From Hirsutella rhossiliensis (Eukaryota; Ascomycota; Sordariomycetes; Hypocreales; Ophiocordycipitaceae), in assembly GCF_020360975.1 (NCBI RefSeq), contig NW_025408671.1, positions 372,001-436,000 on the forward strand: a stretch of 64,000 bases of DNA. The letters are read 5' to 3'. The notes under the pieces are model-generated. The model saw only the letters and a program-made list of their open reading frames with translations. It was not told where the DNA came from and made no database searches. Both the position numbers and the translations under genes were made by a program. Shown piece by piece: positions 12,784 to 25,984 of the stretch (its first letter is position 1; each line of letters opens with the position of its first letter).

Positions 12784-13139
12784 GCTTCCCTTAAAGAGTA
12801 GATTTATATACTCTTTGCTAATTTATTTATAGTAGTATATATATAGGGTAAAAACCTAATTTAGGAAAACTATTCTTATACCTTAATAGGATATATAAAA
12901 ACCTATTCTTTCTTAGGAAAAGAAAATCCTTAGGTATATACTAATAGAAAACCTATAGTAGGAAAGATCTATAGTTATAATAATTATTTATAGGATAACC
13001 TTATATAAGATAAAACCTATTATTACTAGGAAAGTCTTAATAGATAAAAACCTAGTAAATATTTCTCTAGGAAACCTAAAAGGAAAAACCTAGTAAGGGA
13101 AAGATATAGAAAGTATAAGAAATATCTAAAAACCCCTTT

Positions 13140-14760
13140 TAATTGCTTAGGAACTTATATTAAGGATAGACCGTCTTTAAATTTATAGAGTAACCTAGGT
13201 CTTAATTCCTTCGTAAAAATATTAGCTATATTATCTTTTAATTTAATATAAAAAACTCTAATTTCCCCTTCTCTTATACTAGTTTTAGTATAGTAATAGG
13301 CTAATCTTATATACTTAGACCTTTTATAAAATTCCGGATTTTCTACTAATTTAATAGTAGTAGTATTATCCGTTAAAATAAGAGGTATAGTAATAGGAAT
13401 CTTAATAGATAGATCCTTAGTAATATTTTTAAAAAGTATATTTAAATAAACAGCTTCTTTATTTCCCTCCCTAAGGCTAATATACTTTGGTTTATAGGTA
13501 GAAAAGGCAATAGCTTTCTACTTAGAGCAAGCCTAGCTTATTATATTATTATATATATAAAAATAGTAACTAGAAAAGGATTTTCCGTCCGTTAAATCCG
13601 ACGCTTAGCTAGAGTCGGTAAAACTCTTTATATATAGATAGGTAAAAGGGATATTATAATTATATTTAATCTTTAGGCTAGGGAATTTATTTAAATATTT
13701 CTAAATTATATTTAAAGCCTTAAAATACGTCTAGTTAAGCTTAGCCGCGAATCTAGCATAGGAAATTATAGAATATAAGGTATCTAGCCTAGTAAATAAG
13801 GCTAAGTATAATAGAGATCCTATTTCTTTCTAAAATTATAATATATCTTCCTTAGAAGGTAATTCCTTTGCTTTTATAAGCTTAAAGCCTACTATAGCGG
13901 GTAAATTCGAAGTTCCTAAACCTTCTTTATTAAATTCCTTTAATTTATTTAAGGTATAATTTTCTTAGGATATATATAGCTCTTTATTTTCTCGGTTTAT
14001 TATAATATTTAGACCTAAGAAATCTTTTATATCTCCTAAGATAGTAAAATCTAGGAAATTAGATAATTCTTTAAATAATCTTTCTTTTATTATAGATTTG
14101 GAGGGCCCTACTATAAGAAAGTCGTCGACGTAAATTGCTAAGGCTATACTATAGTCCTTATTTATAAATACTCCTTTATCTATTAAAAGAGGAAGAAATC
14201 CGAGTTTATTTAGTATAATTTTTAAATAATTATACTAGAGCTTAGGACTTTATTTTAGGCTATATAATGCTTTCTTTAGCTTTGCTTTAATTTAACCGGT
14301 TTTATATAGGTCTAGGAATTTAGTTAATTTAATTCCTTTAGCTCTATAAGCTAGTCTATATTTTAAATAATATTCTTTAAGAGCGTATTCTTTATAGCTT
14401 ATAGGAAGATCGATATATACTTTACTATTTATATCGGTATATACGAAGGCATTTATTATATCTATTTATAAAGCTTTAAATTTATAGATAATAGCTAAAA
14501 TAAGTAGAATTCTAATAGATTCGGGTCTAGCTATAGTCGAGAAGGTATCTAGGAAATCTAAGCTATAGATCTGCTTAAATCCCTCTATTATAAAACGGGC
14601 TTTATATTTTATTTTATTATTTTAACTATCCTTCTTAATAGTATAGACCTAGCGACCTCCTATAGCCTCCCTATCCCTAGGGAGGTAGGAAAATTCCTAA
14701 GTTTTATATTTAATTAGCTAGATAGTTTCCTTAATTATAGCTTCTTTCTAAAATGCTACT
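13140..14760 (-). pseudogene. Element E reverse transcriptase and RNase H (decayed copia type)
   Basis: The - strand reads as copia reverse transcriptase/RNase H: an AIYVDDFLIVG block with an intact YVDD site (about 14100-14135), a DFLGLNI block, LKEFNKEGLGTS-like residues, GSLLYLALFTRLD (about 13790), a KSFTDSS/ASDLTDGKS block (about 13570-13650, RNase H), and LTDNTTTIKLVENPEF (about 13340-13390) near the C-terminus. Breaks are RIP-type stops. It lies downstream of integrase as expected for Ty1/copia. Confidence 0.75.
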
Positions 14761-15099
14761 TTAGGGCTATTTATTACCTATTTATAGGTCTTTAGAATTT
14801 TTAGATCCTGATTTTCTATACTAGCTAGAATTAACTCTATAAAATCGCAGTTTAAAAATAAATTAATATTAGGGTATTTAATATAGTTAGAATCGAACCC
14901 TTCCCGCTTCTTAGGTAATTCTACTACTATTTTACTAGTAGTAGGAATAGGATCGTTATTTAGAGACTCTTCTTCTATAAAGGGCGAGGGACTTTTATCT
15001 CTAGGTTCTTTAGTAGCTTCCTCTATAAGGATATAGCTTTCTAGCTTATCTTTATTTAGAATAGAATTAAAATTAAAGGTATTATTACTACTAGAAATT

Positions 15100-16600
15100 T
15101 CTAGATTTTTTATAAATTTATTTTCTAGTATAGTAATATCTCTAGAGATAGTTATCTTTCTCTTAGTAAAATCCTAGATTTTATATATATTTTCTAAATA
15201 GCTTACTATTATTCCCTTAAAAGCTTTATTATCTAGCTTATCTATAAGGTCTTTATTCTTATAATATATAAGGCTTCTAAAGGTCTTAATTTTATTTAAG
15301 GTCTCGAAGGGTAGTATTATATTATCCCTCTTTTTTATAGGACTTTTAAATCCTATCGTAGAATGCGGTGATCTATTATATAAATAGGTAGCTATTAAAA
15401 TAGCTTCTCCCTATAGATATTTAGGAAGCCTAGTAGTAAATAAAAGAGCTTATACTTTTTCTAATATAGTACGATTTATTCTTTTTATTCTATAGTTAGA
15501 TTCCGGCGTCCTAGGAGGACTAGAATTAAAGGTAATTCCTTCTTTTTCGCAATAGAGTTTTATTTTATATATAAATTCTTTAGCATTATTAGAAAATACT
15601 TCTCTAATCCTAGTATTTTTAGGGTTATTTTCTACCCTATTTTTAAATTCTAGGAACCTATCTAGAGCTTCCCCCTTTTTTCGAAGAAGGTATAATTCTA
15701 GATATCGGGTTCCTATGTCTAGGAAAGAAATATAATAGTAATATTTATTATAAGTAAGCACTTTAATTAGCCCTTAAATATCTAATACTATTTTTTCTAA
15801 ATAGGTATAAGACTTATATAAAGGTTATTTATTAACCTTATTCGTTGCTTTAGCTCTAATATATATTTCGTATTATCTTATTTTATTTTCCTCTTTTAGA
15901 GGCATTTTTATATCCTTATTATATCTTTTTAATATTTCTAAAATAGCCCTACTATTTATATACCTTAAGCGTAAGTGCTAAGTATAAAAATCTATATCCT
16001 TTACCTTTAAAGACGTAATAAGGATTAATTAGCTTTCTAATAAAGGTTCTATAGGAATATAATATAATTTATTTCTAAGAAATCCTTTAGTAAGGACCTT
16101 AGCCTTATTATCTTATAAAAGGACTTTACTTCCTCTTATTAAGGCATAGGTATTTTTAAAATAAGATTAGGATAGTATATTTACCTTTAATTTAGGTATA
16201 TAAAAGTAGTCTTAAAGGATATACCTTTTACTATACGGGAACTTAAATACTAAGTCCTCCTTTCCTTTACTAATATAAAGGAAGCTTTCCCTAGTAAACT
16301 TTAGACTTAATTTCTTTATAGTTAATAAGGAAATTTTTATTTAATACTATATACCTAGTAGCTCCGGTATTATAAATAAAATTAAAGATCCTTTATTCTT
16401 ATAACTAGAAATCCTCCTTCTCTTACCTTTAAAACTAATTCCTTTATTCTAGAATTAAGGCTTCTAAAGGTCCTAAAGAGAGTCTTTATTAGCTTTTACT
16501 ATAAGGGTATTTATAGAGGTTAAAATTACCTCTAAATCCTTAGACGTTTATATAGGGTCGGAGCCCTAGAAAGGTCTATAAGGTCGATATCTAGGTCTAT
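15100..16600 (-). pseudogene. Element E integrase (decayed copia type)
   Basis: A stretch with no stop codon remains at 15450-15761. It contains a DIGTRYLELYLLRKK block, FKNRVENNPKNTRIREVFSNNAKEF (second catalytic region, Asn where Asp is usual) and a SPPRTPESN block followed by RINRTILEKV, the region of the catalytic Glu. This is the rve core of a Ty1/copia integrase. An upstream zinc-binding region should lie at about 15850-16000. The frame is broken on both sides by RIP-type stops, so no working integrase remains. Confidence 0.7.
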
Positions 16601-16639
16601 ATTTTCTTACGAAGCTATATTTAAGACCTTATTACTATC

Positions 16640-16934
16640 GTCCGAATTAGACTCTAGCTCTATAATTCGAGCCTTCCTTTTTTTATTAGTAGTAAAAATA
16701 CTACTAAAAAGGGATTTCTTCTTAAAAGAAGAAGATAAAGAAGATTTTCTCTTCTTAGAAATTTAAGTCCTATTATCCTTTTTTCCTTTATTTAAAACCT
16801 AATAAGTAGGAGCCTTATTTAGGTATAATTTATAGTAATTTACTATAAAATGCCCTGGTTTTTTATATTCCTTATAATAAGGAGTATCTATAGAATTTCT
16901 ATAGGATTTCTAAGGCTTCCTTTATATTAAGAAG
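16640..16934 (-). pseudogene. Element E gag, C-terminal part with zinc knuckle
   Basis: On the - strand about 16836-16880 reads as a CCHC knuckle in which three Cys codons now read Tyr: Y-x2-Y-x3-GH-x4-Y with KKPGHF between. The frame is continuous with the gag half at 25237-25984 when element A (16935-25236) and one TSD copy are removed. The knuckle binds element RNA during packaging. Confidence 0.6.
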
Positions 16935-17384
16935 TATAATAACCGGTATTATTCCTAAGGGATAAACCTATCGAGGGGTTTATATTAGTAGATATAATAA
17001 GGCGTGGTCTAAGTAATAATAAGTATATTACGTTAGTAATAAGTTAAAGGTTATAGACTATAGACTATAACTAGGTAATTAAAATTAGAGATAGAATCGT
17101 AATAAAGATCTATATTAAAAGCTATCGAGCTATCTATCTAAAGGAGTAAAAGTAGGTAGCTATATATACCTATAAAGACTATCCTTAGATTATAGGCCTA
17201 GCTATAATCCCTAACGTTAGATTATATAAAGCGTAGTAATCTTATTAATCCTAGATTACTTAGATCTCTATAATCCCTTTAATCCTATATCTATTAAATA
17301 GTTATACTAACTATTTATCTATTAGACTATATTATATACTTAACGCGGTCGACCGTTAGCGGCCTAGTAGCTATAGTTATAATA
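16935..17384 (-). repeat. Element A left (3') LTR
   Basis: 450 bp from TATAATAACC to GTTATAATA, near-inverted termini after allowing for RIP. It is one of five copies of this LTR in the window. Confidence 0.85.
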
Positions 17385-18449
17385 CGATATCTCCCCTCCT
17401 TTTAGTCTTATCCGTAAGACCTACTATAGCTGCTTTAGCCGCTATATATAAATATACCTTTATTATATTATACGTAAGTATATCGTTCCTTATTTCTTTA
17501 TCCTTTCGGGATATACTACTAATAGTATATCTAGTTATATATTAAAAGTTTATTCCTAAAAAGCCTCTAAGCGCGCTACTCTTACTAAATATATCGACTT
17601 AAGTAGAGATCCTACTAATATACTATATACTTAATACTTTAAGGTAAAGAAGATAAATTATTAGATAGCCGAAAATTCTTCGCGCTATAATAATTATATT
17701 ACTAATAGTCGTCCTTATTATAATAGTGTTTTAGTAGCCTCTTCTTATAAGTATCTTTTAATTCTTTCTATATATAGTAGCTAATATATTTCTTCTAGTA
17801 ACTAAATTATTAGTAGAGTAGTATAGGCTATATTTTAAAGAGAAGGAAGCTAGGGAAGCCTTATTAAAGCTTTAAGTATAGCTTATAAACCTTTAGTCGT
17901 AAATATCTATCGCCGTTAATCGTTTAGCTTATATCTAAAAGATTTAGAATTATATAAAGGAAAAGAGTTCTAAGTTATTTTATCGTAGTATTTAAGAAGT
18001 AGATACTAAGGATAGCGTTTTGCCTACGCTCGATATATATAAGTATTAGGTAGTAAATAACTTATAATCTTTAAGCGTTCTTAATAAAGCGAATTAGTCC
18101 TTATTTAGTATTAGCGAGGAGTTTATAGATCTTAGTCTTTTAATCCCTCTTAAACCTTTTAGTAAAATTATCGAAGTAAAGAGCTATAGTAGGTTAAGTA
18201 CTTAAGTAGTTCCTAGGTATTTTCCTCTAGTCTATATCCCTTTTACTTAATAAGGTATTCTTATTATTAACCTTATTTTCTTATATCTAGTATTTATTCT
18301 ACTTTATATTCTTAATTATCGTTAACTTTAACTTTTTCCTATAGTTTAGCGTTTTATAGCGCTAGTTTTAATAATAAGATATAAAATATTAGGTATATCT
18401 ATATTATTATTAGTAGCGAAAGTTCGTAGTTAACTTTTAAAATAGTTTT

Positions 18450-20950
18450 CTTAACCTTAAACGGTCTAAGTTTCTTAAAATCTAATTTATTACTTAGTCG
18501 TTTTATTTTAATATTTTATCGTACGAGGTAGACTATATCTCCCTCTTAAAAGATTAGTCCCTATAATCTTTTCCTATTATAGTAAGTAGATATTTATTCT
18601 CTAATAAATTAAAGTTCTTATTATATTTCTTTATATAATTTTTATAGCTAATCTACTTATAGTATCGCTTATTCCGCTTATAGTCCTTATTAAGTAACCT
18701 TAAATACTTCTAGGTTATATCTATAATTAGTATATATTAGTAAGAGCTTAGTTATTTCCGTAACTAAGCTATTATAAGCTAGTTATACTATTAGTAGCTA
18801 TTTAACTTAATCGTTTTATTTATAGCTAATATAGTATTATAAATATTATTTAAGCGTTTAGTTAAGTCGTTCTATTTATCTATCTATTTATAGGTAATAA
18901 GCTATACTAAGCTCATATTACGTCCTTAATTATACTATAAGAGCTTACTAAAACTTAGCTATAAATATACTTTCTCTATTTAAGATAATCTTATTTAGTA
19001 GTCCGTAATTACTAATAATAGTTTATAGGAATATATATACTAGCTCTTCTATATTACTTACTTCTTTATATAGTAAAAAGTATCTATACTTCGTTAATTT
19101 ATCGGTAATAATAAATATACTATTATACTTAACGTTAGTTATAGGTTCTTTTAATAGTAGTAGCTTTATAATATAGTTAAAAGCTATTAAATCCTATAGT
19201 TTCTCTAGTACTAATAGCGGTTATAATTCTCTATATAGTTTATATCGTTTAGCTTTACTTTATATATAAAGTTTATATTCTTTAATAACTTATTATACTA
19301 CTTCTTTAAGCTATAAGAAGTTATATTATCGTTTAATCCGTTTTATTATTCTTTAGATTCCTTAGTATCTATATATTAAATATTTATATATATCTTATAT
19401 AACTTTATCTTATAACGTAGTATATAGATTTTAATTTTATATATTAAAACTTCTAAATATTCTATATTATATCCCTTTAATACTTTATATTCTTTTATTT
19501 ATTTTATAATCTTTTAGTAAGTTAAGTTATTAGGTTATACTTTAAATATTATATTTAGCTATCGTTATTAGTAGTTCCCGTTTTTATTAATTTCTAAGAG
19601 CTATCCTTTTACTATAGGTACCCTTATATTATAGTTACTTTATCGACTAAGGGTATTAGCTCGACCGTTTTCTATTCCTTTTTTATAGATTATTTTATAG
19701 TTAAATTCTAATAAGTATTCGGCCTATTAAATCTATTATCTATTTAACTATTACGTTATTATAAAATATAAGATATTCTTATAATCTATATAGACCTTAA
19801 CTTTATATTTACTTTTAAGAAGGTAATATCGAAATTCCTTAAAAGCTTAAATAATTATAAGGAATTCTTTATCGTAGATAAGGTAATTAAGTTTTACGCT
19901 ATATAGCTTTTTTAAGTAGAATATAATTAGTTATAGTCTTCCTTTATTATCTTTCTATCTAATTTATACTCTTAAAGTAAAGTCTAATATATTAGTTTTA
20001 AGTTCGATTTATCGTTTTAAATTAAAGGTAGTTAAGACTAGTTCTTATATAATCGTAGTCTTAATATATTCGAAAGCTTCGTTAGCTTTATCGTCCTATA
20101 TAAATTCTTTTTCTTTCTTTATTAAGTTATATAATAGTACTATAATCTTTCTAAAATCTTTAATAAATCGTTAATAGTAATTCGTAAATCCTAGGAAACT
20201 TTATATATCCTTAACGTTCTTTAGCATTAGCTATTCTTTAACTAAGTTAATCTTATCTTATTATATTTATATCTCTCTTAGTAAGATTATATATCTAAGG
20301 AAGTCTACTTCCTATATATAGAACTTACTTTTCTTTAGTTTAACTAGTAACTTTATATTTTAAAGTACGTAGAGTACCTTCTAAATATATTCCTTATATT
20401 CTTCTAAGGTATCTAAGAAGATTAGGATATTATCTAGGTATACTATTATAAAGATATCTAAGTATTTATATAGGATATTATTAATTATCTATTAAAAGGT
20501 AGCTAGTATATTTATAAGTTTAAATAGTATTACTAGATATTTAAATAGTTTAAATTTCTTTTTAAAGGCTATTATCTATTTATATCCCTTTTTTATACGT
20601 ATTAAGTTATAGGCGCCTTTAAGATCGAGGGCTATAAACTATTTTTTACTATATAGTCGATCTTATAGTTCTAATATAAGTAGTAATAGTATTCGGTCCT
20701 TTATTATAATATCGTTTAAATATCTATAGTTAATAACTAGTTATAGCTTACTATTTTTCTTTAAAATAAATATAACTAAGTAGCTTACTTTAGATATTAA
20801 CGTTTATATATATCCCTTTTATAGATTCTTATTAAGGTAGTTATATAGCGTTTATAGTTACTTTTCGTTTAAGTTATAGATCTTATAAAACATTAGCGTT
20901 ATTCTATCCTTAAGATAAATTTTATAGTCCTATTAGCTATATTTAGGTAA
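18450..20950 (-). pseudogene. Element A integrase, RNase H and reverse transcriptase (decayed)
   Basis: On the - strand the reverse transcriptase (about 20150-20950) has a YLDIFIIVYLDNILIF block at about 20431-20480, with Asn in place of the second Asp of the YLDD site, and then TLEEYKEY. RNase H follows at about 19700-20130, with GFTNYYRRFIKDF at its start. Integrase follows at about 18450-19650, with a KLTKYRYFLLYKE block near 19080 and a NRLI-Y-SIAY-like catalytic region near 18900. Breaks are TAA/TAG at former Gln/Trp codons. The order RT-RH-IN is that of Ty3/gypsy. Confidence 0.7.
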
Positions 20951-22849
20951 CCCTATCTTAAGTTCTTCCTTAAAGAGTTTAATATATTTCTAGTATTCTT
21001 AGGGGATATTCTTTATTCTATCTTATAGGCTTTATTCTTTCTTTTAGGAGCTAGTTTCTCTTAACTTAAGCTCTTTATTAATTTATTTAAGGTCTTTTCT
21101 TAAAGTAGTAATAACTCTTTAGATCTTTATATTATATTCTTTATTTTATTTATATTAAATACTAAGTTATATAGCTATATTAGTTAATATATAGGTCTTA
21201 TTAATCGATTTTATTATATCCGCTAGTTTAGTTATTATTTTCGTTTATATTATTAAAGCCTATAATAATTTACTTTAACGGTTATCCCTTTTATTTTATT
21301 TAGTAGCTAAATTATCGTAAGATTTTACTTTCTTTTAAGTTTACTAGTCTTAGAAACTTATATCCTCGTTTTAATATAGCTAGCTAGTTTTCTAGTTAAT
21401 TAGTAGGTTGCTCTCCTATAGCTATAGAAGCCTTAATATAAGGTTATATTCTTTAATATCTATAATATTAAAGTTAACTTATTTATAGTAGCTCTAGATA
21501 TTAATATTAAGGTAATTAATCTCTATATTAATAATTCCGTTATTATAGTTAAAGGCCTCTTCTTTAATATTTATAAGTTTATATAGATCCTTCTTATATC
21601 TTTATATAAGTTAGTAACGATTAACGACTCTAAGTAAAACGTAATTACCTATTACGCTATAATCTAAAAGTATATATATATAATATCCCGCAATTTAAAT
21701 ATTTAATACTATTTAGTCGCTATAGCTTACCGTTACTATATATAGGGTCCTTAGATTTTATTGTATTATACTAGTCTATAGCCCTTTTATAAATAGTATA
21801 CCTTATTTTTTACTTAGTCTTTATTCGTTTTATTTAAGTATTCTTCTTTAATTTATTATTAATATTATTTCTTTATATTTTTATTATATAGTATTATATT
21901 AAGGCTTAAAAGACTAATTTCTTATAGCTAATTAAAGATTTCTTATTTCTTAACGCTATATTATTTATATTATACTACTTTATAGTTAATTATATACTAT
22001 ACTTTATAATTTTATTTATTTTTATACTAATAGTTAAGTTTTTATTTAGCGTCTTTTTACTTTTTATATAGTATTTCTATATTAATTCTTCCTTAGTTAA
22101 ATATAGCTTATAGCCTTTATATATATTACTAATAATCTTTTAGTATACCGTTATATCGTTTATACTATACTTATACTTTTTTATATTTATAAACTTTATA
22201 GTTTAGGTATATATATTTATTATAATCTTCTTTATTATATTTAATTTATTATATAAGTCTTTAAAAGATTAAGGGTTTAGATACCTTAAAGTAAGTAGCG
22301 TTATACTATTCTTTTATTTTAGCGTATTTATAGATTTTATATATCTCTAAAAGATATCTTATTAATAAACTATAATTATAGCGGTATTTAAGTAGCGTGC
22401 TATAATTAGGTTCTAATAATATAACTTAGTCGTTTAGGTAGCGTTAATTAATTTTCTAGTAGTTTAGTTCTATACTTAAGTAGGGTTTTAAAAGTACTTA
22501 TCCTTTAAACCTAACTAAGAAGGTATTATATTATACCTTTATCTAAAAGTATATTATATAATCTAGGTAAACGTATAATATCTATAAAATATACTTATAG
22601 TACTTATAAGTAAGTAGTATATATAGGTCGTCTCTAAATTCTCCTTATAGTTACTATTCTTATTATAGAGCTATAAAGATATTAACTATAGTAATAGCTA
22701 TAGTATAGTATCCTTTATATAGTACTAGTTAATACTAAATTAATATAGCTTATTAGTTTTCTATAAGAATTTAAGGTATTTATTAGGTTTTAATTTTAAG
22801 TATTTCTTTAAATTCTTTAAAGTATAGAGCGTATTCTTTAATCGTAGTA

Positions 22850-24300
22850 TTTTCCCTTAATAGTAAGGGTAGTAGTATAAGTTCGTTCTTATCTTTTATT
22901 TCTCTAAGTATTTCTTATTCTTTAGAGCTTATATCGTTAATACTTTATTATTCTTTTTTAGGTTATTATCTAAGTTTTATAAGTATAAGGGCTATATCTA
23001 TATCTTCTTTATTATATTATTTATAGACTACCTATTATTATTATCGATTTTTATTTTATATATCTTCTTAGAATTATTTACTATTCTTCTTAATCTAGTC
23101 TTAGGAGACTCCTTTAAGATAGGGGTATTTTAGTTTTATAAATTTAACTTATTTCTATATTTTAGGATCCCTTTATTATATTATTATAAAGGTTTTCTTT
23201 AATAGCTTTAAGAACTATCTAATATCGTTCTTATAGCTTAAGTATACTATATATTTATCGTTATAATATATAGTCTAACTAAAGAGTTTATACTTTAGTT
23301 CCTATTTATTAATAGCGTTTAGGTATTTCTTACCTTTTAAGGCTAGTACTTAGTAGGTTTTCCTCTCCTTATAAGGTTATTTATATTCTTTAAAGTAATA
23401 TCTAAGTTTCCTATAATTAAAATACTTTCCTTTATTTTTTTATATTATATCTAGGTTTATCCTACTTAGGTTAGTTATATAAGTATAAGTAATAAGAGTT
23501 TTACGCTTCTTTTTATAGTTAGCGCGTTAGTTAAAGTTATTCCTATAAAAAGGGTTTTAGTTTCCTCTTTTTTATTTCTTTTCTTAGCGTTATATATACT
23601 ATCTATCGTCGATTCGTATTACTATAGTAATATAGTCTAAGAGGTTATTAAGTCGATTTTCCTTATAGAGCTTATCCTTAACTTCTTCTTTAAGCTTATT
23701 ATAGAATCGTAATATAAGAGGTTTATCGTCCTAATTAAGCTTTAAGGTAACTTAATAGAACTTTATAGTATAATCTAATACTAAGATCCTTTATTAAAGT
23801 TCTTAAAGTTTTTATTTAGCTTCTTATTCCTTATTAGTTATTTTAAATACCTTTATAATAGCTTCTTTAAATCCTTAGAAACTAGTAAAAACTTTATCTA
23901 TCTCGTTATCTTATTACGCTAGTTAGTTATCGAGAAAATCCCTTATAATAGGTCTAAACTAAGTAAGTACCGTTCTAAATAAATAATTTCCTATATAGAG
24001 TACCTTTTTAACTAAGTCTAAGAGTTTAGTAGGGTAAAACTAGTAGTAGGCCTTAAGTTAGGTAAGAAAGTCTTAAAGCGTACTATAAGTACTATTAAAT
24101 AGTCCTAGCTATTTTAGTTTAACTACTTCTCTAAGGTCCCTAACTTATTTATTACCTCCTTTATTCTTAAGTAACTATACCTTATATTAAAGGGTAATAA
24201 TCTCGCGTATTATATCCTAAGGCGATATAGTAGCTCTAGAGTTAGTTAATCTAGCTTACTATATAGGTATATTAATAGTTACGATATTACTTAGAGTAAC
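22850..24300 (-). pseudogene. Element A gag (decayed)
   Basis: The - strand frame holds a retrotransposon gag-like region (DYTIKFYxVTLKLN near 23730-23780, then DDKPLILRFYNKLKEEVKDKLYKENR near 23660-23725) and a zinc-knuckle remnant near 23400-23445 (YFNYRKLRYYFKEY, with Tyr for Cys and Arg-Tyr for Gly-His). It lies next to the 5' LTR of this - strand element. Stops are of the RIP type. Confidence 0.6.
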
Positions 24301-24331
24301 GCGGTATTATACTAAATAAGAGCTTTTAATA

Positions 24332-25236
24332 TATAATAACCGGTATTATTCCTAAGGGATAAACCTATTAAGGGGTTTATATTAATAGATATAATAAGGC
24401 GTAGTTTAAGTAATAATAAGTATATTACGTTAGTAATAAGTTAGAGGTTATAGACTATAGACTATAACTAAGTAATTAGAAATAAAGATAGAATCGTAAT
24501 AAAGATCTATATTAAAAGCTATTAAGCTATCTATTTAAAGGAGTAAAAGTAAGTAGCTATATATACTTATAGAGACTATCCTTAGATTATAGGCCTAGCT
24601 ATAATCCCTAACGTTAGATCGTATAAAGTATAGTAATCTCGTTAATCCTAGATTACTTAGATCTCTACGATCCCCTTAATCCTAAATCTATTAGATAGTC
24701 GTGCTAACTATTTATTTATTAGACTATATTACGTGCTTAACGCGGTCGACTATTAGCGGCCTAGTATCTATAGTATAATAACCGGTGTTATTCCTAAGGG
24801 ATAAACCTATTAAGGGGTTTATATTAGTAGATATAATAGGGCGTAGTCTAAGTAAGGATAAGTATATTACGTTAGTAATAAGTTAGAGGTTATAGACTAT
24901 AGACTATAACTAGGTAATTAGAATTAGAGATAGAATTATAATAAAGATCTATATTAAAAGCTAGAGAGCTATTTATTTAAAGGAGTAAAAGTAGGTAGCT
25001 ATATATACCTATAGAGACTATCCTTAGATTATAGGCCTAGCTATAATCCTTAATATTAGATTATATAGAGCGTAGTAATCTCGTTAATCCTAGATGACTT
25101 AGATCTCTACGATCCCCTTAATCCTATATCTATTAGATAGTCGTACCGACTATTTATCTATTAGACCGTATTACGTGCTTAACGCGGTCGACCGTTAGCG
25201 GCTTAGTAGCCGTTATCGTAATATATAGTCGTAATA
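24332..25236 (-). repeat. Element A right (5') LTR, split by a solo LTR
   Basis: 24332-24773 is the main part. Its last 8 bases (TCGTAATA) lie at 25229-25236, beyond the inserted solo LTR and the second TATAG. Joined, the length is 450 bp and the end matches the other family copies. Confidence 0.8.
24774..25223. mobile_element. Solo LTR of the A/B gypsy family inside the element A LTR
   Basis: 450 bp from TATAATAACC to TTATCGTAATA, flanked by TATAG at 24769-24773 and 25224-25228. The flanking repeat and the leftover 8-bp tail of the host LTR show that it is an independent insertion, later reduced to a solo LTR, and not a tandem LTR-LTR junction. Confidence 0.8.
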
Positions 25237-25984
25237 AAAAGGCTTTCTCTAAAGATTTATCTATATCCTTTATTCTTCTAGCTTTATCTAAAAGACTAGC
25301 TATTAGGGATTTAAGGGTAAATACTATAGAATTATACTTAAGGCTCTATATAATATTTATAATATAGCTTTTAAATTCCTTATTAACGCAATTAAGAATC
25401 TATACTATAAGGATAACTTCTAGAATTTCTATATTATAGGATTTTAAATCCTTATAGATTTCCTTTACCTTATAAAGGTCATTCTTTAAATTAAAGCCTA
25501 AGGGACTAAGATTAAAGAGCTGCTTTATAAGTAAATAACTTAACGAGAAAGTCAACGGATTATATAGCTTTATAAGCTTATCTTAAGTAGCTTTAGTATT
25601 TATTAAATACTTAATTTATATTAAAGGGCTATCTTTAACTTAAAGAAAAATCTAAGATAAAGCTTTTATAGTCTTTATATAATTTTCTTACTCTAAGGTA
25701 GCGATAAGCTTTTCCTTAGTAAGGATTGCTCTTATCCTTATAGTCTAAAGAGTATAATTTAAATTTCCCTTAAGTTTAAAGAATTTATATTCTTTCTATC
25801 TACTTATTTTATATAAATTCGGTATTATTTCGTTCGTAGGGATCGAGAAGTCTAGATAGGAGTTTAAGAGCATAGGAAGGTAGAAGAAGTTATTAGGGGG
25901 ATTTTCAAAAGGAATTTTAATCGGGTATTTCGATAAGGAATTTTAAAGATATAAGTTAATTTCCCGGCTTAAAAGGAGTAAGCC
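25237..25984 (-). pseudogene. Element E gag, N-terminal part (decayed)
   Basis: The - strand frame begins just inside the primer binding site and reads like a copia gag polyprotein: FKLKGNLNYTL near 25745-25785, then INTKATQDKLIKLYNP near 25540-25600, LIKQLFNLSPLGFN near 25495-25535 and ARRIKDIDKSLEKAF near 25240-25285. It is cut at 25237 by element A and resumes at 16934. The block order is that of gag polypeptides of LTR copia-type elements. Confidence 0.65.

Larger units (their letters stand above)
16935..25236 (-). mobile_element. Element A: Ty3/gypsy LTR retrotransposon inserted in copia gag
   Basis: The left LTR is 16935-17384 (450 bp). The right LTR is 24332-24773 plus 25229-25236 (442 + 8 = 450 bp), split by a solo LTR. 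Flanks are AGAAG (16930-16934) and AAAAG (25237-25241), a TSD with one G/A difference as RIP would cause. A polypurine tract (rc of about 17389-17402) next to the left LTR shows that the element reads on the - strand. Gag, reverse transcriptase, RNase H and integrase frames follow from high to low coordinates. Without the solo LTR it is about 7.85 kb, the same size as element B, which it resembles throughout. Confidence 0.85.

Noticed and set aside
24332..25223. Tandem LTR-LTR junction (circle integration or unequal crossover)
   Set aside because: The TATAG duplication and the 8-bp LTR tail at 25229-25236 show that the second copy is an insertion into the first.
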